Origin: Scolanthus callimorphus
Lineage: Eukaryota; Cnidaria; Anthozoa; Actiniaria; Edwardsiidae
Length of the DNA: 64,000 nt
Assembly: GCA_033964015.1 (NCBI GenBank)
Contig: CM066922.1
Coordinates: 21,066,507 to 21,130,506 of the forward strand
Direction: 5' to 3'
Both the position numbers and the translations under genes were made by a program. The notes under the pieces were generated by a model. That model ran no database searches and was not told where the DNA came from. It worked only from the letters and a program-made list of their open reading frames with translations. Numbering within the stretch: the first letter of the stretch is position 1; every line of letters begins with the position of its first letter. This document shows positions 55,604-64,000 of this stretch, one piece after another.

Positions 55604-55748
55604 CTAAGTGAAAAGGGTGTGGTTACCTGATAGCCACTTTATTCCTTCTCCCAACCCCTCTCCTGTCAGGGCATTTGATGCACTGTAGAAGAGACAACAC
55701 GAAGCACATTAGCATGACCATGCAACAATGAGCAATGTGTGGTTCCAG

Positions 55749-55785
<37 letters not shown>

Positions 55786-58700
55786 TTTTTTTTTTGGGGG
55801 GGGGGGGGGGGGAGGGGTCACTTTTCAACACCTTTCCATGGGGGGGGGGATGGATATTTTCTGGAACCACACAATTTGAAAATATGGAATTATTATTGTT
55901 TTTGGGCTAGTGATGGATTTTTTTTTCACCCAGGACACAACTGAACAACTTATAATTTGTTAAAGTATTCTCTTACCATATATGCCAAGCCTTGTCTTTG
56001 ATATTATCTAGCTCTAACAGACGGGAGATCTGCAAAATAATAAAATAAAATAATAAAACATGAAGTGGAATTCTGACCCTAGGAAAAGATCAAGTAAAGA
56101 AAATTGTTAAAATAAAGCAAGCACATATTTTGTGGGGGCTCAAATTAGCACCAATGATACTAATAAGTACAAGAGGCATGATAAAACAGTTTTTGTCAAT
56201 TAGTACCACACTATAAGGAACATTTTTAGTGTTATTGAGAAAATGCATGCAAGTGCAGCATTTATTGTTATGTTTGATGCAAAAAATGCAGATCATACAA
56301 GAGAGTTCTAAAAGATTCCTTGTAAATTATTCTTTACTTACGTGTACAGAAGATAAAGCATCTCTTAAGTCCATTTTATTAGCCAAAAATAGCATAGGTA
56401 TTTTTTTGGTTACAATGTCTAGAACAAGATCAAAAAGGTTATCAGCTGGATTCAATATTTATTTTTATGATCAGGGTCCAAAATCTGATGTTGTAAAATG
56501 GTAAAACCCCAGGGGAGGGGAGACCCAACCCACAAAAAGGATTTGATAAACAGAAGTGTTTGACCTATCATCTGCCCAGCCTAGCTATGGCAAAAAACAA
56601 TCCCTGGGGCCTTGGCAGTACCTTAAATGTTGTAAAAAAAACAAACAAGCAATTTCCCTAGGCAAATTACATAATCCCTTGGCCCTTGGTTAAGTACCTT
56701 GGTTTCTTAAAACACCAAGCAATTCTCCTTTAAGGAAGTAAGTTGGCGTCTTTAAGGTATAGAATATACTAGTTTAATTTAGACAACATTGGCAAATTTA
56801 CGATTTTTCCTGACATAGCATCAGCATGTGCCTCAAAACATGATTGGCTTAGTACAACTGGCTTTCAATAAGGGGCAGAGCAAGCCAAAAACTGTGAAAG
56901 CCCGGAAAAACTATGAAAGAGTTTTTCAGCAATTCAATTTTGATGAAAAAATTTGCTACTTCTCGGAGCTCTAAGTCGGACTTGTTTCTATATGATATTG
57001 ACCTCAAATTTAGGGAGTTGATAGACACATGTAGTGTTTAGTGAACCATGTGCTGGATTTTTTATTTTATTTTCCAAATTGATTTTAACTTTTATGATAG
57101 TAATTTTCAAGTAAAAAAATGTAAATAAATGACATTCATCCCTTGACAGTACCTTGATGTCTTAAAACACATAGCAATTCATCTTTGACCACACACATCC
57201 TCATTTTGTCACTGCTGTCAACAACAAATATGACAGCATGCACGTCTCTGAAATACCCCCCAAAAAAAACAGAATGTGTCATGATTATAGAAAATCTTTG
57301 AAGAAAAAGATCCTAAACATGAGGAGCCCATGAGATGGGTACCTCCAGCAAGAGTTGCAGAAATCCCCCAAAAATAATTAGGCAGGCTTCTGAGCTTCGG
57401 GTGGTGCGAGACGATTAGGCACTCTGGCACTCCTCTAAGCCAGGAAAAAATATCCTGCACAAGAAAAACCTGTAACTGCCCCCCTATAGGTTCCTAATAT
57501 CATATTGCCTAAGGATTTTCACCAGGACATCATTTAAAACATAATGTCTCAGGGGCGGGTTTAGCAGGGAAGCTTAGGGGGCCATGCCTCCCCCCATATG
57601 AGATACCCCCCATACGTTTACTCTATTTGTGAACAAAATGTGCAATCTCACAGTCCCCTCCCCCCTCCAATACCCCCTTCTCAAATTCCTGAATTTGCCC
57701 CTTCATCTCACATACTACTTACTTATAGTAATGTTCCCATAGATCACGATATCTTCCTTGTCCAGACATATCAATTGTTTTCATGCATACTCTGTAAATA
57801 ATATTAATCACAGTGTAGATATAGAAAACTAAGAGGTCAAACCATGATCTCTTCTGCTGGTGGAGAAGGCAGAATATAGTGCAGATACAGAGAGCAGGGA
57901 CAAGTGAACAACATCTACTGATCTATCAGATTTGGCATGAAAACGCAAATGATACTGCACCTAAAACAATTTCATTGGTACAACAAATTTTGTTAGGATT
58001 GGAATGTTTTCACACTTTAAATCTGATTGTAAGTTTTGTTCAACAGTGGCCTGCCTTCTATGTCCATACTGAAAGATATGGATTAATGTATGGATTAAGG
58101 TATGCCTTACCCCTCACAAACAAAATCCTTTTGTTCAAAGCCAATTGTGGGTACAGTCTCTTGGGATTGATTTGGGTTCTGAAAAAAATGTATACAAATT
58201 GTGAGTTATTGAATATTATGAAATTTCTAACAGCAATATCATTCTGTACATCCATAAACAAATAGAAGGATAGGAGAACTTAGATTAAATTTAATAAACA
58301 AAACTTTAGGGACAGCTACCTAAAGCTACATCGGCAGACAAAAGTATCGTAAACACCCCGTTCCCCCTTCCAATTTTGGAGTATGCCAATTTCAATTGAA
58401 CGCTGTGCACACGAAACAACATTGAACAGGGAGCGGGGAACAGCCTGGATAGCCAAGTGTTTACTTATTTTTGTCCCCGATTGTAGCTTTTCACCAGTGA
58501 AGTAAGCAGGTACAGAGAAGACAGAGACATAAGGATGCTTGCATTCATGTGAAAATCAAAGAAAAGGAGACAGAGGCGAGGAATTTCTGAGGAGCGATGG
58601 AATATTTCAATTGCAATATTTTTAGAATCTGTTTGAAACACATGACGATGCCCAAAAATTGTTCTGATTGGCAAATCGACCAATTTCAATATGTTAAAAT

Positions 58701-59425
58701 TCTAAATTGGATACAAGGCTCAGGGGAATACACAGTAGAAAGAAATTATTCATTTTCGATTGAGCCTCTGACTCAAGTAAGAATTTAATATATCGAAATT
58801 GGGCTATTTGAGAGCAAGAAATCAATTGGTTATTTTGGCCAAGGGTAACCGCCATGTTTATTTTTCACTGACCAGTCAGAGAGAGCAGAACTCTTTGGTT
58901 CTCCATAGAAACGTCTCATTCCATCCTAGAAACGCAACTTTCCAACGTTCATCAAATGCAATCGGCTGTTGTATCTAGTCCGATAGTATGCAATATAAAC
59001 GCCAGTAAATCTTACTTCAAGATCTGTAATTAAAGCACCTAGGTTTCTTATTTCTGGACATTTTACGTAAGCTTACCTTATTATTGTTCTTCAAAGATAA
59101 GCGAAGAAGATCTTATTTACAGTAAGCTTTACTTATTTGACTTCGAAGTTCGATGCCAAAAAGCTGGACTATTTTAGACACGAAATGTGACTTTAAAAAA
59201 AAAATAAGAAATATAATTTAACGGCAAAACAGTCTCCATTTGCTGTGCAAAAAAACGACCTGCCATCGCCTTGTTAACTACGCTGCAACGAAAACATAAC
59301 TTAATTTTTGAACCTTTTCCAACTACATTTGGTCTTAGTTGATTTACGATCGTCGTCTTTCCACTGTTGTCCAGCCCTAATATAATAACATTCTTCTCCT
59401 GCTTCTTGGAGAGAGGATTCCCCAT
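55604..59425 (-). CDS. ARL6: ARL6 (BBS3) small GTPase, complete
   Basis: An Arf-like GTPase; in animals ARL6-GTP recruits the BBSome coat for trafficking at the cilium. Seven exons in transcript order: 59425-59327, 58178-58111, 57791-57723, 57247-57153, 56418-56342, 56029-55977 and 55682-55604. All phases match, giving 179 residues plus stop (human ARL6 has 186). Seen: the start MGNPLSKKQ with a possible myristoylation Gly2; the P-loop GLDNSGKTT; switch I with the conserved Thr in VPTIGF; switch II DMSGQGRYRDLWEHYY, where Ser-Gly-Gln replaces the usual Gly-Gly-Gln exactly as in ARL6; NKMD (LFLANKMDLRDA); and the base-contacting SAK-equivalent CASNAL. The assignment to ARL6 rather than another ARL rests on DMSGQGRY, FVVDSSDKMRM and LDNIKDKAWHIC. 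The last exon is read straight to a TAG (WLSGNHTLFT); an alternative donor at 55626 was not used. Confidence 0.93.
55737..55877. repeat. MITE-like repeat (TGTGTGGTTCC family), copy 4, with (AT)n expansion
   Basis: GTGTGGTTCCAGACAATATA on the left runs into an (AT)n tract and a poly-G tract. The right end ATATTTTCTGGAACCACACA is intact. It lies in the intron between ARL6 exons 6 and 7. Confidence 0.75.
56612..56740 (-). repeat. Two duplicated fragments of ARL6 exon 4 with donor site, in intron 4
   Basis: 56690-56738 resembles 57145-57190, the 3' part of exon 4 and its donor. On the minus strand both read a GAATTGCT...GTTTTAAGA...CAAG|GTAC pattern, with roughly 80 percent identity over about 48 bp by eye, and the copy stays open (ELLGVLRNQ against ELLCVLRHQ). 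A poorer third copy is at about 56612-56660. No acceptor or upstream exon portion is present, so these are probably decoys. Confidence 0.65.
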
Positions 59426-59504
59426 TCTTCAAAACGTACTAATTTAATTTCGACATTAAGATTTAGGAAATTTTGAAGGCATAAACGATTTATGCTTCGA
59501 TGTC

Positions 59505-59518
59505 GTTTTCATAGGAAC
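59505..59518. promoter_or_regulatory. RFX X-box
   Basis: GTTTTCATAGGAAC fits the consensus GTHNYYATRRNAAC at every position. It lies 80 bp upstream of the ARL6 start codon. RFX-family factors drive ciliary genes, including BBS genes, through this motif close to the start. The motif is near-palindromic and could act on both genes. Confidence 0.75.
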
Positions 59519-59568
59519 AAGCTTTGCGGCCAGGCACGTGAAGTAGTCGCGCGAGCCTGGGATAATTA

Positions 59569-59576
59569 TGACGTCA
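59569..59576. promoter_or_regulatory. CRE palindrome 1
   Basis: A perfect TGACGTCA, the CREB/ATF site, 144 bp upstream of ARL6 and 51 bp before the first possible AFG1L start. Confidence 0.65.
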
Positions 59577-59612
59577 TACTGAGTAGGGTTCAGGCTCTCT
59601 CGGCTAGAATCG

Positions 59613-59620
59613 TGACGTCA
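59613..59620. promoter_or_regulatory. CRE palindrome 2
   Basis: A second perfect TGACGTCA, 44 bp after the first. Its last base is the A of the upstream in-frame ATG of the AFG1L-type gene. Confidence 0.65.
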
Positions 59621-59633
59621 TGATTGCAAAATC

Positions 59634-59644
59634 CAAGATGGCGG
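59634..59644 (+). promoter_or_regulatory. YY1-like motif over start codon
   Basis: AAGATGGCGGC matches the YY1 core; such motifs are common over the 5' ends of nuclear genes for mitochondrial proteins. Here it includes the ATG at 59638. Confidence 0.5.
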
Positions 59645-62600
59645 CCATCATGTACCGATTTAGGCCTCCAAGAATAACGAACAAATTACTTAGTTTTTTA
59701 AGACATTCTACAGCTCTAAGTACAGTTACTGGTAAGTTTGTTTAAAAATCGTTCTGGATTTTATTTATTAATTTTTTTCCATCACAGAAAGAACTGAGTG
59801 AGACAACAACAACAACAACAACAAATTTCTTTATTTAAGTTACATATCAACACTGAACATTATATACAGGATGAAAAACTAAAAACATGCGTTGGATATG
59901 ATGCTGCCTAGAAAATAACTCACAGACACAAGCTAATCGAGCTAGGCAGCAGGGCTATATGTACAATTAGAGAAAGCTGTGTGGATTTGAATAGTCGGAA
60001 ATGATGCTGTAATGTATCAGTCAATTCCAGCGACGACCATGCCCCCCCCGGGCAACCCCCGGGATTTTGGTCATTTCTAAAATTAAAAGTAAAAATTCCC
60101 CACCCCGGGGGCTGGAAAAGTGTAAAATACCCGACGGCGGGGAAGACAAAAATTGGACAAATGCCCCTCCCCCGGGACCAGAAAAAGACAAAGATTCCAT
60201 CGACACTGCGTAAAGCTTCCCTACAAAATATTCCCGCTCAGAAGTTCAACTCCATTTATTCTGTCCGAGCATTTATAGTTCGTTTTTAAACTATACTTTT
60301 AGATTTCTCCTCTCTGAAACAAGACAAAATATAAGTAAACAGTGAAACAAGTCCGTCAGTCTCAAGTCGTAATTGAAATTATTCTTCTACTAAGGTATTG
60401 CAATAAAGTAGTGACGTACAACAAACGTCTCCACTAATTTCTCTCGGCCATTCTCGGTTGTAGCCATTTGGCTACAAACTCCATTCATTTGTCGTCCCCG
60501 GCATCGCTCAATCTCAAAACTAGAGTGGTGTATATGGGCCATGCTCGGCATTTTATTTTGTGTTACGTTATTTTCTGTAACTGGGGCATTGTAACGCCAA
60601 TTGATAGTTATAACTGGTCAGGGAAGTGAACTGGTGTTGTAGTTCCACAAAACCCAACGCGCTAAAAGATTGTGAAAGAGAACCAAAATTCCCCACCTCC
60701 CCTCCCCTGGAGAAAAACAAATCCCGACCCCGGGGCCAGCAAAATTTTCCAAATTCCCCACCCCAGGGAACCCAGTTGTGTGCAAATGCCCCACGGTGTC
60801 CCGGGGGGGGGGGGGGGGGGGGCATGGTCGTCGCTGGAATTGACTGATACATAAATTTAGTTGTTTAGTTACCCTTCTGCATTCGTTTCAGCCCAAATCA
60901 TTGGTCACCTATAATGCCTTTGTCCCTCTGCAGGGTTTTCAATAATTTTTGATGTAGTAGGCTAAGGTTGGGAAGTAGGCGGCTGGATTTTGGGGTTCCA
61001 TATGAAAGGCGTAAGGCCTGCGCCTTCTAAGGTGCTTAATATGGGGGCTTGCCCTCCGGGAAATTCTAAAATTTCGGTAGCAGAAAAGGTGTTTTCCTGT
61101 GTTTTGGGGACGATAATATTGGGCTCTGCCATAAAAAATTTGTAACCCCTGGGTTGAGGACCTACTAAATGCGATTACCCCAAAGAATTCTTTAGTTCAC
61201 GTGCTCACCCTGAAGAATTCTTTAATTTTGACGAATTCTCAGTAGTCACCCCCCAAGAATTTAGCAGTCACCCCCAAGAATTTAGCATTTTCAGGCCTTG
61301 ACCCCCAAGAATTCTTTAGCCCTAATCGCTCCTACCCCCACCCCTGAAGAATTTATTGGTCCTCAACCAGTGGGGGTACAGACAAAAAATGTGATAGCCC
61401 ATTGGCATATTCATGGATTCTATTGGTTTAATAATGAAGTTGCTGGCAGTCAACAGTGAAGTAAACGCCAGTTCACCATCGTTAGCCATCTTCTATAGAA
61501 ACCCCTGCTCTGGAATTTAGGTTTTTAATTAGGAATTAGGTTTTTAATTAGGAATTTAGGTTTATCCCAATTGAATTGAATTTCTGGCTTCCCCTGGAAT
61601 TCCATACTATAGTGCCTTACCACCACAATTTCCAATTCTGTATTTTGGATACCTCATGAAATTTCATGATTTTATATCTTTTATATTCCCTGGAGTTTCA
61701 AACACACCCCTTGGAATTCCAAAATTTCTGGACCTGTACCCCCTGGAATTTCATACAACCTGAGCACATAGTATCCCTCCTGGAATTACAAGTTCTGTGC
61801 ATGACTATATCCTTCCAATTTCTTGGTTCCTCAGAAGGGGTGCTCTACAAATTAAATGCAATACCGGTAGCCCAATACTTTAAGAAAGCCCAATTTATTA
61901 CTATTCTGATTTTACAAACCAACAAAGCTGCGACTCTTGCCTCACTGTGCAAGTGAGATGTTTTAACCCACTCTTTACTCCTGTGTTTTCTCTGATTACA
62001 TTTCAACAGGTGTCCAAAAAATAGAAAGAAAATTGAATTCTGATGATGAAATTCTAACTGAAGGACCTTTGAAAGATTATTATGAAATGGTCAACAGTGG
62101 AAAACTAAGGGTTGACCATCATCAGAGAAAAATAGTTGAGAAATTACAACGGTTATATGTAGAAGTGAAGGAATATCATCCAAGCTCTGCTAGCAGGGGA
62201 TTTATTAGCAAGGTAAAGCAGTAGCATTCAATAGTCTCTGTCAGCCACCATATTTTTGTTGGCATTACCCAGTGCCTAGCACCTACATCCCCCTCTCAGT
62301 GAATGATATGAGAGTCTACAAACAACAGAAATAATATATATTTTTTGCCTGTTGCTCGGAAATAGACAGTCTTCTGTGACTGGTTGGTTTCAATTCAAAT
62401 CCCCCCCCCCCAAAAAAAAAGATTAAACTGATTGGTTGAGTGTAGCGCTTCAACTTGAAAATTCATAGCATTTTTGTGGCGAAATCTAGCATTTCGTGCA
62501 TATCATGCACTACTGAACTTTTCCTAGGTTTAGCAAAGCTGTTGGAACCAAGCTGCTGCAGTCAAAATTCCATGGGTGCTACCAGTTTATCCTGGAAAGT

Positions 62601-63795
62601 TACAGCCGATTGCGTTTGAGCGTTTTACCCTAACAGTTCGCACGTTATGTTTGAACGTTTGAAAGTTGCGTTTCTAGGATGAAACGAGACGTTTCTATGG
62701 CGAACCAAAGAGTTCTGTCCTCTCTGATTGGTCAGTGAAAATACACATGGCGGTTGCCCTTGGAAACATCTGACTTTTTGTCTCACAATGCAACTTTTAA
62801 ACGTTCAAACGTAACATGCGAACTGTTAGGGTAAAACGCTCAAACACAATCGGCTGTATAATATATTAGTTTAACACTGGAGAATTCATGTCCTCTCAAA
62901 AACGAGGAATGGAAAAGAGTTGAATATGTTTTTTTTTTTCACTTTTAAGGTGTTTAATTTTAATAAACCACCCAAGTCACCTTCTGGGATGTATTTATAT
63001 GGCAGTGTTGGTAAGTTTTGTGTGTGCATCCCACATTCTTGAGATAGTGCTCACTTTTAAATAAACACACATGTAAGTGACAAGAAACACATTAAGTGTT
63101 CCGCGAATGGATTAAGCATTGTAGAAACACTCTTTTCTACTGTACCATGATGCTAGAGAAAAATACAGGGTAAAGTTTTTGAAATGTTTAGACTGTGCTG
63201 TAAGATTGAGGAGTGCTACAGAATACAATGGCTATCGTACGTTCTTATTGGTTGTATTGCTTCTGTAGCATGGTATAAAACATTTGTCCATCTTAAGTGT
63301 GCACTTGCAACCCCTAACAACATAAGAAAAATATCAAACAAACAAATTTAGTGGTTTAAAAAAGTATAAAAATAATAATATAAGATTGCTTTGGTGAAGT
63401 AATCTAATGATGATCATTTGCAACATAAAAAATGTCAAATGTAAATGTATGCACTTGTATACCGCAAATATCCATATCCATGTTCAAATGCGGTTTACAG
63501 ATGTGGATGTCTGATCCCTAAGATGCGGACTGCAATTTGACGCATGCAGTTTACAATCATGAGTGGTACATAATGTCCTTATGTCGCTAGTGTGCACCAG
63601 GTATTACAGTATACCTGTTAGAAAACAATGAATTCCTCTATCACCTTGTCTTTTTCTACATTTGACCATATTTATGTACTATTTGACTTACAGGCTGTGG
63701 TAAAACAATGCTGATGGACTTGTTTTATGACACTGTTCCTGTAGAAAACAAAGTTAGAGTGCATTTCAATTCATTCATGCTTAACGTTCATTCAA
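59638..63795 (+). CDS. AFG1L: AFG1L (LACE1)-type mitochondrial AAA ATPase, 5' part
   Basis: Four exons, 59638-59731, 62010-62212, 62950-63010 and 63694-63795, phases 1,0,1 and continuing beyond the window. AFG1 family members are mitochondrial AAA ATPases linked to turnover of misassembled inner-membrane proteins. Exon 1 encodes a basic, Asp/Glu-free leader (MAAIMYRFRPPRITNKLLSF) that looks like a mitochondrial targeting sequence. Exon 2 has the family start GPLKDYYEMVNSGKLRVDHHQ and IVEKLQRLY. Exons 3 and 4 join to a Walker A (GSVGCGKTM) preceded by MYLY and followed by MDLFYD and VRVHFNSFMLNVHS. The Walker B and second region of homology lie outside. An in-frame ATG at 59620 would add six residues. 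Intron 1 contains a Harbinger-like MITE. Confidence 0.9.
60013..60851. mobile_element. Harbinger-like MITE with TAA target duplication, copy 3
   Basis: The inverted ends begin TGTATCAGTCAATTCCAGCG and continue through ACGACCATGCCCC. TAA flanks both sides (60010-60012 and 60852-60854). The first 16 bases resemble the ends at 31707 (TGCACCAGTCAATTGA), so the two are probably one family. The interior includes C- and G-rich tracts and no transposase. It is in intron 1 of the AFG1L-type gene. Confidence 0.85.
61000..62009. other. Rest of AFG1L-type intron 1, low-complexity repeats
   Basis: A degenerate array of GAATTCTTTAG-like units (61190-61350: CCCCCAAGAATTTAGCA variants) and a TTTTTAATTAGGAATT duplication at 61525-61560. 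I see no exon in it. Confidence 0.55.
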
Positions 63796-64000
63796 GTAAG
63801 TATTGAATCAAAAGTTTGCCAAATGTGACACCTGCCTCATTTAACAATTAGTTGCCAAAGGTGATGTAAATATCAGCGAATAGTCACCAAGATGTCGTCA
63901 AAGGTGACTATTCACCAACATTTTATGGAGCCTGAGGTGAGTTTGTTTTAGTATAATCGCTCAAAAGTCACTTCTAAATTTTCACATTAATAAAGAGCAT

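Larger units (their letters stand above)
59426..59637. promoter_or_regulatory. Bidirectional promoter of ARL6 and AFG1L-type gene
   Basis: The start codons are 59425 (-) and 59638 (+), or 59620 for an in-frame upstream ATG. The 200 bp between contain an X-box, a CACGTG E-box (59535-59540) and two CRE palindromes, and no TATA box. The ATG at 59638 lies within a YY1-like AAGATGGCGGC. Confidence 0.75.

Noticed and set aside
55555..55611. Exon-like + strand segment after TTGGCAG, reading VALDDIEELMKMVLGETK and a stop
   Set aside because: It looks coding, but no upstream exon could be found for it, the glutaredoxin-DEP gene already ends at 52176, and it overlaps the ARL6 stop region on the other strand. 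It could be a real terminal exon of an unseen gene.

Overview
The window is intron-rich animal DNA. Several features point to a cnidarian, probably an anthozoan such as a coral or sea anemone: small phase-matched exons, single-copy metazoan genes, many palindromic DNA-transposon fragments, and a non-LTR retrotransposon with a 2A-like motif. The organism assignment is an inference; no species-specific marker was recognised.

Layout, left to right. (1) 729-1192 (+): terminal exon of a kinesin-14-type motor. (2) 3740-4207 (-): an intronless ORF of unknown family. (3) 5978-9387 (-): a complete five-exon, 212-residue protein with an N-terminal hydrophobic segment and a YccV-like (hemimethylated-DNA-binding type) domain. 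(4) 10009-29507 (+): an 18-exon USP16/USP45-type deubiquitinase of about 1506 residues, enlarged by one 2.4 kb low-complexity exon inside the catalytic domain. It is head-to-head with gene 3. (5) 31285-52176 (+): a nine-exon glutaredoxin-DEP-DUF547 fusion. Its 9.8 kb seventh intron holds a frameshifted LINE and a divergent pair of intronless orphan ORFs. (6) 55604-59425 (-): a complete seven-exon ARL6 (BBS3) small GTPase. (7) 59638 to beyond the right edge (+): the 5' part of an AFG1L-type AAA ATPase of mitochondria, head-to-head with ARL6 across about 200 bp.

The most unusual structure is at 37664-39690. There, about 25 tandem copies of a ~82 bp unit each repeat the 3' splice site and the first ~50 coding bases of one DUF547 exon. 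Every copy I read except the last runs into a stop codon, so only the last gives a full-length protein. Also notable: a seven-copy coding repeat in the USP gene that carries a consensus 5' splice site in every unit; a perfect RFX X-box plus two perfect CRE palindromes between ARL6 and AFG1L; and several transposon families whose target-site duplications can be read directly (2 bp, TAA, 8-9 bp and 9 bp).

Exon boundaries were placed by hand from GT/AG signals, reading phase and family conservation. In every gene closed within the window the exon lengths sum to a multiple of three. No transcript or database evidence was available.
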